Shown: in pieces, positions 45,501 to 58,900 of the stretch
Layout of the letters: each line of letters begins with the position of its first letter
Position numbering within the stretch: position 1 is the first letter of the stretch
Source of the DNA: Hygrophila difformis
Lineage: Eukaryota; Streptophyta; Magnoliopsida; Lamiales; Acanthaceae
Reading direction: 5' to 3'
Length of the DNA: 64,000 nucleotides
Assembly (NCBI GenBank): GCA_030278955.1
Contig: JAOANR010000003.1
Span: 58,149,628 to 58,213,627, forward strand
Program-made: the position numbers and the translations under genes
The notes under the pieces: generated by a model
What the model was told of the DNA's origin: nothing
Database searches by the model: none
What the model saw: the letters and a program-made list of their open reading frames with translations, nothing else

Positions 45501-47189
45501 CAAATCGAGCAAGTCGGTCCTGGTATGGATATAACATCATTATTTGTTGATGCATACGTTCAAGTGGCGAACATGTGGTTGTTCTTTGACATTAATATGC
45601 ATAACCCCTCCGCTAAGGCTGCATGTTTCCCGACCATGATTACGGTATTCAATTAGAGATTTTTTCCTACATGCTTTTTCTATTTTCTCAATCTAATTTC
45701 CCCACATATACATTTCTTTTAGTATTTATGCTCAATGGAGGCCCTTGCAAAATGTAAACCCCATAATGATTCAAAGATTATCACTAATTGGACCAACATG
45801 CTTATCAAGTCTTTCCCTATGGAAGACTGGATGCTATGCTTCCAGGCTTATATGGTGAGTTAGCTTTTATGAATTGTGTTCTGTTTCTCCTTCACATTTG
45901 CTGCCAATGTATTCGTTACATGCTATATACAAAATTTGTTGCCCTGTGCTGCATAACCTTCTATTAATGCTTTTTAAACTGAATCCACGTGTTCTAGCAG
46001 TAGCATAAACATGTTCTGTTAATTCTTATTGAACTTTATTGGTGCTGTGAACTATTTTCCCTAGTGCTGGTTATGCGTGTCAAATATTACTGCTTGTTAA
46101 AGGGTTCTATTAATGCTTGTAAAAGGGTTATATTAATAGAGCGAACAGGTTCCACCCGCAACAGCTGTTGCCTTGTGCTACATACCCTTCTAGTAATGCT
46201 TGTTCAACTGCATCCACGTGTTATAACAATGGTATTGTTATGTTTTGATATCAAAGTTATATCAATGATGTCATGCTGTTGTATCGGTGCTGTGAACTCG
46301 TTTGCATAGTGTTGCATACGCATGTGCTTCCATATGTCCACAGTATGTTATTTTTATTGCAACTTGATGCTATCAACTGTGTGTGAAATGTTCTGTAGCT
46401 TTTTTCCCCCTATGTGCGTACATGACCTGTGAAAATGACTTCCATTTTGTCTAATTTTGTAATCTAACATTGTTCCTATATGTTTTGTAGCTTTTTTCCC
46501 TATGTGAGAGATGGACACTGGGTGGTTTTTATCGCTGATTCCATCGATAAGAAGGTGTGGTACTTCAACAGTCGCGCTCGCCACCCTAGATTCGAATCTG
46601 ACAAGTTGGTGCTTAAACGACTTTTATATTGCTTGAAGGTGAGGTATTATAGGCACTTGCAATAATTTATGTTACTCCTGAGAATAATATGAATTTTGAT
46701 GTTTTTACTCATATCTAAAAATATCATATTTCGATTTTCTGTCTTTGCTTTTCAAATAGTTACGGAACTACAATGATTTTTTCTTGTTCACTACAATGAT
46801 TTTGGACACCAGGTTGTAGCAGAGGAGTATGATGTTACCATGTGGTCGATCCCTTTTGAGATCGACACTAGCTTCCACGCAACTCAACCTGATGGACATG
46901 CTTGTGGTGTTTTTGTTATGTTCTACATGCAACGCTTCCAGGGTCATATTCGCAATGATTGTCTGCTAGAGATTCGTAAGCAGCCAATTGTTGATGCATT
47001 GCGGGCCAAGTTTGCATCATTTGTAGTGATCGGCGTAAGCAACCAGTGTTTGGACAGTGTTCGGGTCTTGGCCGGTGCACCTCCCCTGATGATTTAGCAG
47101 TCCCCGAGGATGCCATTCTGCTTTGTGTTGTTACGCCCATGGGTCCGCTGACTGAACCTTCTCGTGCGAAGGGGAAGAAGCAAGTGTAG
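42567..47189 (+). pseudogene. Ulp1/C48 cysteine protease-like gene of transposon type, decayed
   Basis: Exon-like blocks on the plus strand. From 42567: METLMARARATQLAC, then an in-frame TGA near 42673, then GMLRIKGNHVPVIPMVHLME and LTDGRVLELTPERIAFVY. A frame change near 43010 leads to MELIEYWRLYVLFCIGAVLS. A coiled-coil block (about 44100-44290, YLKAEYARLKSEIQALEKRL) and blocks near 45090-45330, 45460-45640 and 45722-45855 follow. The protease end is 46491-46638 (VRDGHWVVFIADS, catalytic His at 46516) and 46814-47097 (QPDGHACGVFVMFYMQ, catalytic Cys at 46903). A frame change near 47080 precedes a basic end GKKQV. This layout matches plant Ulp1-like proteases spread by MULE/Kaonashi-type elements; cellular relatives remove SUMO. 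The His and Cys survive, but the stop and frame changes make it a pseudogene under my exon model. No terminal repeats were found. Confidence 0.6.
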
Positions 47190-47788
47190 TCCAGCTCAAC
47201 ATCATGATATCTATTTTGGTCATTTTCCATATGAATTTTCAATTTAATTGTTGCAGAAACATTGTTCTTCATTTTTTTCGTAGATGGTGTTTTATTTAGA
47301 ACAGTATGCTTTTTTTTTGTTAAGGTTTTTTTTTTAAGGTGACCGCGTCTTTCCTTGGCTTTTTGTGCTGTCCAACGCGACCATTTTTGGACCTCCTTCA
47401 TATATTATAATTCTATTTCCAATGTGTTTTTGCTTAATGTTCAATTGACACGTGTTATCTGTGGAGATCTCAGTGTTCATTCTAGTTCATAATCCATTTC
47501 TCAGTAGCCATTTTCATGCTTATCAAATTCTATTAAACCATTTCAACAAGATTTAAGTAATAAAGATCACACTTTATACATTTCCGTTATGTTCTTACTG
47601 CCACATTGTCCTTGTCCCTTCACATTAGATGGCCCGACATACCACACAGGCAAACATGATTAAAAATTTGTTGAAGATGTATTAAATAATTGGTTGTTGT
47701 GCAATATGCTTGTAAAATATCCAACAATCATTATTCACTATAGAGCATATCTTTGGTCACAAAACACCAAATCATTCATAATTTATTA
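47190..47788. other. Intergenic, no gene seen
   Basis: AT-rich spacer between the protease remnant and the minus-strand block. Confidence 0.4.
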
Positions 47789-48340
47789 TCACGAAACAAC
47801 TAATTGGTCCATATATTGCCCCTTCAAATGGGTGAATGCACAAGCATTAAATTGGGTGCTTTGATTTCGGTTGTTTCGCCTTCCTAATTGCCCCACGAAC
47901 GACTTCGGATATTGTTTTTCGCCTTTTTTTGGGCCAAACCTCAGCGGTTTCGACTTCAATGTCAAACCAGCATCATATATTGCTTCTACCTCGTCGGTGG
48001 CCTCTATATCAACCCCTGCATTGTATTTTTTAAAATTTGGGTGGATGCATAATATTTTTATAATTATTATAACCCGCATAATGACATTTAATATACATAC
48101 CTTCTGTGTGTTTGTCCTGCATGCTTGTGCCACGAATTTCATTTAGGAAGACATTCGAGTGATCTATAAACTTGTTTGTGTTTCCGTATCCCGTGTTATG
48201 TCTTGTCTAGCGGCTGCCATTGCAGTGCTTATAAAGGCATCACGGTCATCTTGGGGTTCATTGCATTTTCTTCCAACCTTGAGCCTTCTATGTCAACATT
48301 GCATGATTTCACACACCATCATTCTAGTATATATTTTCCT
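47789..48340 (-). pseudogene. Uncharacterised exon-like blocks, cut by E2
   Basis: The minus strand of 47789-48020 encodes a hydrophilic stretch (DEVEAIYDAGLTLKSKPLRF, GPKKGEKQYPKSFVGQLGRR). Further upstream, at about 48190-48240, lies STAMAAARQDITRDTETQTS. I do not recognise the family. E2 sits at 48385, immediately upstream in this orientation, so any remaining 5' part has been displaced beyond the element. It may be ordinary transposon debris. Confidence 0.25.
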
Positions 48341-48671
48341 GGTACTACCCTATACTCCTTCAGCCCTGAACCCCCTACGATAACTGATAATGACCAGAAA
48401 TGACCATTATTTTCAATCCATTTCCGTGTCTGAAACGGGCATTTGATCGCATTCCGGTCTTATATTAAATAAGAAAGCAGTTGAATTGGACTGATTTATG
48501 CATAATTATAAAAATATTGAGCTGGTATGAAAAATGCATAAATATGTAATTTTATTACACATTTATGTTAGAAAAATCCAAAAACATGAGAAAAAGAAAA
48601 GAAAAGAAAAAGGAAATAAAAAGATGGGAAAAGAAATGAAAACCCACAAAAAGTTGAATTTTTCAGGATAT

Positions 48672-48937
48672 TACGACGCTAGACACAACTACGACGCTAT
48701 GCATGGATAGCGCCGTAGCTTGGTCTAGCGCCGTAGGAGGAAATCAAAGCTGACATCTGAAGAAGAGTGAACGACGCTAAGCATGGATAGCGCAGTGATC
48801 AAGTATAGCGCCGTAATGATGGATAGCGCCGTAGGCTGTTCACTGAGAGACAGAGAGAGTCTTCGAAGTGGAAGACTACGACGCTAGACCTATAGCGCCG
48901 TAGAAGGATAGCGCCGTAACCCAGCTATAGCGTCGTA
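48672..48937. promoter_or_regulatory. E2 motif cluster A (U3)
   Basis: About 12 sites of TACGACGCTA (F) or TAGCGCCGTA/TAGCGTCGTA (R): F near 48672, 48689, 48770 and 48877; R near 48706, 48724, 48787, 48804, 48821, 48891, 48907 and 48926. The first tetrad is F-F-R-R; the others have lost or gained sites. It lies upstream of the TATA box, as cluster A does in E1. Confidence 0.85.
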
Positions 48938-48996
48938 CTAAGCCTCAGAACTCCAATTTCAAGGCCTGGGGGCCCATGGGCCTAGGGTTTCTCACC

Positions 48997-49004
48997 TATA
49001 TATA
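48997..49004 (+). promoter_or_regulatory. E2 LTR TATA box
   Basis: CACCTATATATAGAGG, aligned with the TATAAATA of E1. Confidence 0.75.
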
Positions 49005-49639
49005 GAGGTGTTGACTCCCTGGTCTTGTCACTTCACCACATTCCAAACTTGAAGGCAACTAGAGTTCTTGAGAACAGTGTAGGTTAGTTAGAGTAGTTAG
49101 TTTTATTTTGTGTATTATTTAATTTATGTATCTAGTTAGTATAAATTCCTGCATAGATTAGTGTTGTTTTGAGAATTCCAGATTAGTTAGCCAGTTTTAT
49201 ATTTATTTCAGCTTGTTAAACTCTTATTTAGGTTTGAAATACCCAAATGATGGGTATTATCAAACCATTTGATATAAATTGGGAAGTTAAGCTTCAATGA
49301 GTCCCATAACATGAAATGGAAATGATTACATGGATTTTCTTGCTTTAGTTTTGGTTTAATGACCATTTGGTCACTTTATTTTCTTTTACACTGTGGGTTT
49401 TCTGTCTTCTTCTTCTTTTTGGGTTCATATGCATGTTCTTATGGTTGAAAACCCTCATTTGGGTTTGTGGTTCATGGGTGTATGCCTTTAGCTTGTTTTA
49501 TCATGTTTTTATGCATTTTGGCTTACTGTTTTCATCTTATTTTATTACTGTCCTTGCATTGATGAACCATGAATCTGAAAATAGGGTTTGCAATCGCAGA
49601 GATTGTATCACCCGAACAACAACATGTTTCTGGGCTAGC

Positions 49640-50115
49640 TACGACGCTAACCGCCCTACGGCGCTATCCTTGGATAGCGTCGTAGGTGAGGTTTAGCGCC
49701 GTAGTTATCCAGACTTAAACAAAATTTGCCCTACGGCACCAAAACCAACGACGCTATCCTCAGATAGCGTCGTAAATTCTGTTTAGGGTCGTAGGTCCCC
49801 AAAACTTTTTCCTTCTCACAAAACCCACCTACGACGCTATTCTAACGACGCTATCCTCGGATAGCGTCATCATTTAATGTCTAGCGCCGTAGCATCCTTT
49901 CTTTTTCCCCAAAAACTTCTTTCTTCTCCAATTTCTCAAACCACCTACGACGCTATATCTACGACGCTATCCTAGTATAGCGCCGTAATTTGGTGTATAG
50001 CGTCGTACATACCCCTTTAATCCAAAAATTTATTCTCTCTTGCACCAACCCATGACGACGCTACCCTCACGACGCTATTCTAGGATAGCGTCGTAACATC
50101 TGTTTAGCGTCGTAA
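49640..50115. promoter_or_regulatory. E2 motif cluster B (transcribed leader), five tetrads
   Basis: Five F-F-R-R tetrads of about 62 bp start near 49640, 49731, 49830, 49946 and 50054. Typical unit: CTACGACGCTAT, ACGACGCTATCCT, GGATAGCGTCGTA, TAGCGCCGTA. Nearly all 20 positions are recognisable (a weak F near 49731, GGGTCGTA near 49783). Same place and layout as E1 cluster B, different word. Confidence 0.9.
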
Positions 50116-52809
50116 TCAGCATCTTTATGCAGATTTTCCATTCTCCATTTTCACCATTAATTAATTGAACCCTCTGGTCATTAATGATTAATGATTATAA
50201 TTAGCAATGATTAAATCACTAATTGTTGTGATTAAAGGATCTTTGTTCAATTGCCATTAAAACATTTTTCTATAAACAAAATCATGATGTCTGAAACAGA
50301 TAATCCGGACTGTAATTAATTATGGTAGGAGGGATTATTTAAGCCATCAATTATGGATTGATTCCATAACCTTGCATGAGAAACCAATGTCTCTCATACA
50401 AGTTTTTCTCTTTATTTTATTCTATTTTATTTTTGTCTTTTACGTATTGTGTGTAACAATTAGTAAAGAATACATCTGACTAATGTTGGTGGGTATTCCC
50501 TCACGGATAACTAGCTCGTATTCTGGGTATTAGTTACTAAGTGTTATTTTGCATGGTCTGGATAGCAGTCGGTGGAAGCCTTGGCGGTTCGCCCATCCGG
50601 GGTTATAATAGCTGCTCAACTGATTTCCATTCGGATACAGTTTTATTTCATTTATCTTAATTTCCAAACCCAAATTCCAATCTGTGATATAACTCTGCTA
50701 ATGTCTGTCAACATTAGCGGATAAGTACTGCAGAAAGGAAGCATGTAGGTTTTTATCTGAATTCACAGACAGTAGGGGCCCAACTGGTAGCGACACTGCC
50801 ATTTGAGGGTTTCACCTGTCTAAATTCACTTCATCCGAGTAATTGGGAAATTGGACAGTAGATGTTTACAGTCCACCCGATTGTTCTGCCATTACTTTGG
50901 TCCTCTGACCACTTCATAATTGTGTTTCATCTTCTGTCTAGACCCACCAGTATATTTTGGGTTAATTCATTTTACACTTCCATATATCCTTATGCATGGT
51001 AATATTATGTACTATTGTGGTCTATAATATTTTGGGATCCTTCCATTGGACAATAGAAGGCTAGATTTAAACAGATATTGCATATTAAATTTCCGATAAA
51101 AACTCCTTTGTAAAATCCGGATCTGAGTAAGGGATAAATTCTTCAGTTATGACTAATTCATATTCTGTCAATGGTTGATTTTGGGAAATTGGAAGCAGAG
51201 TCAGCGATTAGGTCTCATCTAGACTGAAAGGATCTGTGTTTTAATTGAGAGTCTAGTACCTGTTTAGGGAATGGTTTTCAAATTCATTATTTTCCAAAAC
51301 TGCTGTTTGTTGGGAATCTGGAATTAAATATTACACCGAGATGGGGTCCACTTGGACTAAAATACAGTGTAGTAAATAACCTTGGAGGAAAAACATGCAG
51401 GCCTTGGTTATTTTCTAAGATAGGGTTGAGTTTTCTTTCAACTGCTATCCTCTTCTGCCAAAGCCTATTGCTGAGTCCTGAGTGAGTGCATCCGGAATGA
51501 ACTAATTTATTAGTTCATTTCATTAGTTTGTATCTCATAACCACCTGGAAGGAATTGAACACACGAGTAGTTCACCGAGAGCCGGGAATTCTTGATCCAT
51601 ACTCCGTCATTCTGATGGGGAGCTGTCTTTTACTACCAGGGTCAGACCTTCAAAACCTCCGAGTGATAGGATTTTAAATGCTTTCGTTATTGCTTTCTTT
51701 TAAATGCTTTCGTTAGAGGTCACCCGGTTGTATTGAGAGCTGTGTAACTGCTACTAGGATTGATAGTTAAGGGATAGTTCAGGGCTTGATTAGAGTCTTT
51801 GGGTGTGACATGGAAGAACGATAGTAGTACTTGACATTTCAATAAATGATTTGTCAGGTGTTGCTTATCCACCACTGATGAAATAACATACCCAGGCCAG
51901 GGCAGTTACAAATCTGTGGTATCTTAGGAGTTGCGGTCTTAAGAACATGTAAACTCATACTATAAGTACCTGTCTGTTAAAGGGAACGCAGTACTGGGAG
52001 CATGAGAATTAGCTATCTGACAGGATTATCCCAAGCAAAGATCTGTGCATAAAAATGGAAGTTTAATACTGCCTTATCTAAATCTTGTCCAATTTTCATT
52101 CTTTTCTTCCTGTCCCTTCTGTCCACATTGTGAATCAGCTTCATAGCTAGCATATTATAAATTTTCATTGCTTTTATAGACAGTATTTATCGCATTCGTA
52201 GAATAATTTTACCCGCTTTCTAGAATAGAATTTTTATGCTTTGCAGAATAGATTTAAACGCTTTCATAGCCTAGTTTAAATTCAGTCAGTAGATATAAAT
52301 CACTTTTCAAACCCATTGGAGCAATACGAATGGAAAATCTAGTAAAACGACGTGGGCCCTGCTTCTATCGCACATCCTCCAGTGAACGATCCGGTCTTAC
52401 TATAAATTACTGCAATTTTTGACACCGTGCGCTTTCGGGGGCACAGTTTCTTAACACGAGTAATAAAAACGTGACAACCTATAAATATATCCCTAAACCC
52501 AACTCCGCCTTCATAAATTGGTTTCAGTAAATAAAATTGAACACCAGGATTATGATTTTTCAGAAAATATTCATGTGGTGGGAACTTGTCAAAAGTTTCA
52601 TGGCAAGGATCTTCAAGGCACGAAATTGTCAAAAGTTTCATGCCGGGGAGGTCCATAACGACGTTTGAACTCAAAGTTTCCCCTCATGAGTAATAAAAAG
52701 TGAACTATATCCTTAAACCCCTTTCCCATGAACCATAACTCTTTTCATTTAAAATTTAACCTGGGATATTTTAGAAAATACTCGTGTGACGAAATTGTCA
52801 AAAGTTTCA

Positions 52810-52827
52810 TGGCACCGTTGCCGGGGA
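52810..52827 (+). other. E2 primer binding site
   Basis: TGGCACCGTTGCCGGGGA, one base different from E1 (G to A at position 5), so slightly impaired pairing to tRNA-Asp. Confidence 0.85.
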
Positions 52828-52968
52828 GGATGCAGCGCCGTTTTATTAGAGAATTACATTCCTCATTGCTCCTAGTTAGCTTATACATATAAATATAAAC
52901 ATTTGCCTTCAAAACCAATTCTAACCTGGGGATTGTACAGGTACCGTCAGTATTAAAGCTGTTGTTCT

Positions 52969-55900
52969 ATGCAAAGGAGGAAGCAGACGCCAGCCGAAAT
53001 CCCGTACAACGCAGAGATAGAGAAGACAGCTCGACGTCTTAGGGCGGAGACTAAACGAAGACGGGAACGGGAAAGACAGGCACTACTTTCACCGAGCACA
53101 AGAAGTGACATATCCGATATGGCCAATCCTGACCTTCCCCCAATCATCCCACCCAATCCACCACTTCACAACATTGAGGAAGACCCCGAAGATGCTGATA
53201 ACGATGATTTGGATGATCCCCCTCCTCAGATCATACAGGGAGGCTGGAACCCACCAAACATTGAACAACAGCACTTCGAGGCACCTCCTCCCAATCCAAA
53301 CCCTCAAAACCCACCGAACAACCAAAATTTTCAGAATCCTCAATTTCCAAACCCCCAGTTTAATCAAAACCAGAATCATCCTAACCCTAACGACCTCAAT
53401 GATCCCAGAAATTAATATCCGAATCAGAACTTTTACCCACAGCAATACCAAGGAGTGCCAGGGAACAATCAACAGGCAGCCGCAGCTGACTATATGCAGC
53501 CCATTCTGGAACCATATTTGAACATCCCCGGACAAGCCCCGTTCTTGGCCAGGAATTTCGAATTGAAGCCGGCACTCATCAATCTTGTTCAGAGCAATCA
53601 GTTTGCTGGGGCACGTCATGAAGACCCACATGATCATTTGCAAACTTTCCTGGAGCTATGTGACACCATTAAGAATCAAAATGTATCTGCTAACACTATT
53701 CGATTGAGATTATTTCCTTTCTCTTTGACTAGTGGAGCGCGAACATGGTACAAATCGCTGCCAATTAATCAGAAGTCCACCTGGGAGGAAGTGATCCGAA
53801 ACTTCCTGGCGAAATACTTTCCGGAATCCAAGGTGGATGAATGTCGTTCCAAAATCGCGGAATTCAAGATGAAGCCAGATTAGTCCCTGTATGACGCAAA
53901 GGAACGGTTCTTCAACATGCTCAGAAAGTGCCCCCAACATGGCTTCCATGAGTGGGAGCAATTAAGGAAGTTTTACAGCGGTTTGACCCCATCCTGGAAA
54001 TACATGCTTGATGCTGCTGGTGGTCAACATTTGCTCTACATACCAATGGATCAGGCCTGGGGGAAGATTGAAGCAATGAGTGTGAATAAATCTGTTTTAA
54101 ATGATGATGTTGATCCCCCTCCCCCTCGTGGTTTATGTGCTGTAGGTACAGTAGGGAAATCTGAACTGGACAAACTGAAAGATCAAGTGGCTGTCTTGGC
54201 CTTGAATCAAGAAGCTGGGAGCTCTACACAGACTCAAAATGCTGAAGCTGTTTGCGGGACTTGCCAAGGCCCGCATCCCACTGAATCTTGTCAACAAGTG
54301 GCAAATAAAAGCTGTAACTATGCAGGTGGATTCCAAAACCGACACCCGAACCTTTCATATTCCAACAACAACGCTTTGAATTCCCACCTGTTGACCCAGC
54401 CCCAACAGTTCAACCAACCAAGGCTCCAGCATTTTAACCCAGGTTTTCAGCCTCAGATTCTAGCTAGGCCACCTCAAAATCAAAATTTCCAAAACTTTCA
54501 GCAACCACAGAATCAGTTTGTCCCCAATCAGAATCAGCCGCAGAACCAGAATCAGTTTGTTCAAAACCAAGGTCAAAACCAGAATTGGAACCAGAACCAG
54601 CAGAAACCCCCTTCCAGATTAGAGACCCTCATGACTGACTTCATCACCAGCCAAAAGGAAATCAATACTCTGTTGCAGTCCTCTATCCGGAATGTGGAGA
54701 CGCAGGTTACACAAATGGCCAAGGAAATGCAGAAGAGAGACCAAGGAACTCTACCCAGCACTGCTGAGAAAAATCCTCAGTGTAAGGCCATCACAGTGAA
54801 GTCTGGAAAAGTTTTGGAGGGACCCAAGGGCAAAGAGAAACTGGTACAAGGAAATGAACTGGAAAGTGACATTGAGGAGAATGAAAAGGAAGCCGAAAAA
54901 GAGACAACCAATCTGCAGACTGATGCTGCACCTGAAACGGCTGAAACAGATAAGGGTACAGGTGAAGGTACAACTTCCTTCCCTTTACCACAAAAACAAG
55001 TAGATAATAACAAGTACATGCCTAGGATTCCTTATCCTGCACGTCTTAAAAATAAGGAACATGATCTTAAATTCAAGAAATTTCTGGAACGATTAAAGTC
55101 TGTAGAGATAACCATTCCTCTCACAGAAATGATTTCCGAAATGCCTATCTATGCTAAGTTCTTGAAAGAATTGATTTCAGGAAAAAAGGCAGGTAGAGCA
55201 AGAGGAGGTGATTATTCTCAACAGCACATGCAGTGCCATAGTTCAGAGGAGATTGCCCGAAAAGAAAGAGGACCCTGGATGCTGCACACTTCCAGTACAA
55301 TTCGGAAAGGCCAAAGTGAGTTTGGGGCTTTGTGATTTAGGCTCGAGCATCAATGTGATGCCACTAGCTATGACAATCCGCCTTAAGCTTGGAGAGATTC
55401 AACCAATCAAGATGAGACTGCAGCTCGCAGACAGATCAATCACCCAGCCCGTAGGAATCCTCAAGGATGTTGTGGTCAAAACCGGCCAGGTTCTCTTCCC
55501 GGTTGACTTCATTATCCTCGACATTGAAGAAGATTCTGAAATGCCACTTATCCTTGGACGCCCATTCCTGGCCACTGTTGGTGCACTAATTGACGCTAAA
55601 TCTGGAAAAGTCACATTGAGGGTCGATGGCAAGGAAATCACCTTTGATATGGAACAGCTGCAGAAGTTTCCAAATGAGGGAGCTTGTTCCATGTTTTCTG
55701 TAATAGATAGTGGAGAGAAAATTGATTGTGAGGAGAGAGAGCTTGACTCTGGATTTAATCATGAAATGATGCTGGATGACTTATCAAAGCAGGTACTGAG
55801 ACCTGCTGGCGTGGAGCACAAAGGATGCAAAGCCGTTCACTTTGCCGATCCCGAAACAGGGGATTTGGAGGAGTTTGACGGCACCGACTTCCATGACGAC

Positions 55901-58900
55901 GCCGACCAAGAGGAGGCGGATCCTGTACTGATGCAGGATCCGGAAGGTAAAACTGATTTTCTCCCATCTAATTCTCGCAAATTACTCCCTTCAGTGGAAT
56001 GCCCACCAGAGCTTGAACTAAAAATCTTACCGGAACATCTTAAGTATGCGTTTCTCGCAGAACATAAAAAATTACCGGTAATTGTGTCAGCCAAATTGAC
56101 ACAAGCTCAAGAAAACGCTTTGGTGGGAGTGCTTAAAAATTATGTGCGTGCAATCGGTTGGACCATTTCTGATAGCAAAGGAATAAGCCCTTCTGTCTGT
56201 ATGCACAGGATTTTAATGGAAGAGAATTTCAAGGCTTCTCGCCAGCCCCAACGAAGATTGAACCCACCCATGCAAGAAGTGGTAAGAAAGGAAGTGATCA
56301 AGTTGTTGGATGCCGGTATTATATACCCGATTTCTGATAGCAAATGGGTCAGTCCTGTGCAGGTTGTTCCGAAGCGGGGTGGGATGTGCATTACGCATAA
56401 TGAACAAGGGGAGGAAATTGCCACGCGCCCAGTCACCGGATGGAGAGTCTGCATAGACTACCGGAAGTTGAACGAGGCAACTCGCAAGGACCATTTCCCT
56501 TTACCTTTTATCGATCAAATGTTGGAATGGTTGGCGGGAAGGGCGTTTTATTGTTTTTTAGATGGTTATTCTGGATACAATCAAATAGTGATCGCAAGTG
56601 AAGATCACGAAAAAACTACCTTTACATGCCCCTATGGCACTTTTGCCTATAGGCGCATGCCTTTTGGACTATGCAATGCACCAGCTACTTTTCAAAGATG
56701 CATGATGTCTATATTCTCTGAATTTATTGAAAAATGCATTGAGGTCTTCATGGATGACTTCTCTGTATATGGAGATACGTTTGATGAATGTTTGACTAAT
56801 CTTGCTAAAATTTTAAAGAGATGTGAGGACACTAACCTGGTTTTAAATTGGGAAAAGTGCCATTTTATGGTCACTGAGGGCATACTGTTAGGTCACCGCA
56901 TTTCTCGTGCAGGCATCGAGGTCGATCCGGCCAAAGTTTCCATCATTTCCAATCTCTCTCTCCCCAACTCGATCAAATCAGTTAGGAGCTTCTTAGGGCA
57001 TGCCGGTTTTTACCGGAGATTCATTAAGGATTTCTCTAAAATTGCCAAGCCGCTCACTAACCTTCTTTGTAAAGAAAATCCTTTCTTAATAAATGAAGCG
57101 TGTGTCCAAGCCTTTGACACGCTGAAGAAGATGTTGGTTTCTGCACCGATAGTGCAACCACCCAATTGGTCAATACCTTTCGAGGTAATGTGCGATGCTA
57201 GTGGTCTCGCCGTAGGTGCAGTACTCGGGCAACATATGGATGGGAGACACTGCGTAATTCATTACGCAAGTCATGCCCTGAATGAGGCCCAAGTTAATTA
57301 CACCACAACGGAGAAAGAAATGTATGCTGTAGTCTTCGCGTTTGACAAGTTCAGACAGTATCTGATAGGTACGAAGACCATAGTATACACTGATCACACT
57401 GCATTGAGATACTTGTTTAGCAAACAAGAAGCAAAACCTCGATTAATCAGGTGGGTACTTCTGTTGCAAGAATTCGACATCGTAATAAAAGATAGGCGAG
57501 GTCGAGATAATGGTGCTGCTGACCACTTATCTCGATTAGAAAATGATAAAAAGGAAAAAGCCGTCAATGAAGAGTTCCCGGACGAACAGTTGTTCGCATT
57601 ACACTTGCACGATCAAGCTTGTCCATGGTTTTCCGACATCGCTAACTTCTTAGCATGCGGAATAACCCCACAGTTTTCGAACTATCATCAGAAGAATAAG
57701 TTCAACCGAGATGTATTAAATTACTTCTGGGAAGAACCTTATCTCTTCGAACACTGCGCCGATTCAATAATCAGGCGATGTGTGACCGAGCATGAAGCCT
57801 ATCAAATTGTCAGAAAATGCCATGAATCAGAATATGGAGGTCACCATGGTCCCGCTCGAACGGCCCACAAGGTCCTCGAATGTGGATTTTATTGGCCTCA
57901 CATCTATGAGGATTGCAGGACATTTGTGAAAGGTTGCGACAAACGCCAAAGATTAGGAAACATCTCCAAGAGGGATGAGATGCCTCACAAGGGGATTCTC
58001 ACGCTTGAGATCTTCGATGTATGGGGCATTGACTTCATGGGACCGTTCCCGCCATCTGGTGGAAACTACTATATCTTGGTAGCTGTCGATTACGTGTCCA
58101 AATGGGTTGAGGCTGTCGCATTACCGACCAATGATGGTAGCCAAGTCATCAAGTCCTCAAGAACAACATTTTCAGTAGGTTTGGCATACCTAGGGTGGTG
58201 ATATCTGATGGAGGAATACACTTTATTAATAAAGCTTTCGAAACTTTAATGAATAAAAATGGGATCCTCCATAAGATAGGCACGCCTTATCATCCCCAGA
58301 CTAGTGGTCAAGTCGAGGTATCCAATCGCGAAATCAAACATATACTCGAAGCCACAGTCGGGATAACCCGTAAGGATTGGGCACGTAAGCTCAATGACGC
58401 TTTATGGGCATATCGCACGGCATATAAGACTCCCATTGGGATGTCTCCATACAGGCTCGTCTTCGGAAAAGCCTGTCATTTGCCCGTAGAGTTAGAGCAT
58501 AAAGCTTACTGGGCCGTTAAAACGCTCAACTTCGATCCGAAAGTTGCTCAGAGCAAACGCAAGTTGGACCTCAATGAAATTGAGGAAATACGAGCATTAG
58601 CTTATGAAAGCTCTCGAATTTATAAGGAGCGGACCCAGAAGGTACACGATCGCCGGATTAAGCATAAACATTTCTATGTTGGTCAAAATGTATTACTGTT
58701 CAATTCTAGGTTGAAGCTTTTCCCTGGAAAGCTTAAATCCAGATGGGAATGACCACATGAAGTGTTAGAAGTGTTTCAAAATGGAGCCGTCAGGATCCGA
58801 ACTGACAAGGGCAACATAGTGGTGAATGGACATCGGTTAAAGGAGTACCTCAGACAGTTCGATCCGGAGAAGGAAAGCCAAACAGTGGCAGACCCGGCTT

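Larger units (their letters stand above)
48385..52809 (+). repeat. E2 5' LTR (4425 bp)
   Basis: Begins TGATAATGACCAG and ends AAAGTTTCA. TATA-like TATATATAG at 48997. Motif clusters at 48672-48937 and 49640-50115. Two decayed LTR-end/PBS-like junctions (GTCAAAAGTTTCATGGCA near 52590 and GTCAAAAGTTTCATGCCGGG near 52627) precede the true end. Confidence 0.9.

Noticed and set aside
47300..47401. Minus-strand frame at 46916-47401
   Set aside because: It overlaps the protease C-terminal exon antisense and has no recognisable features.
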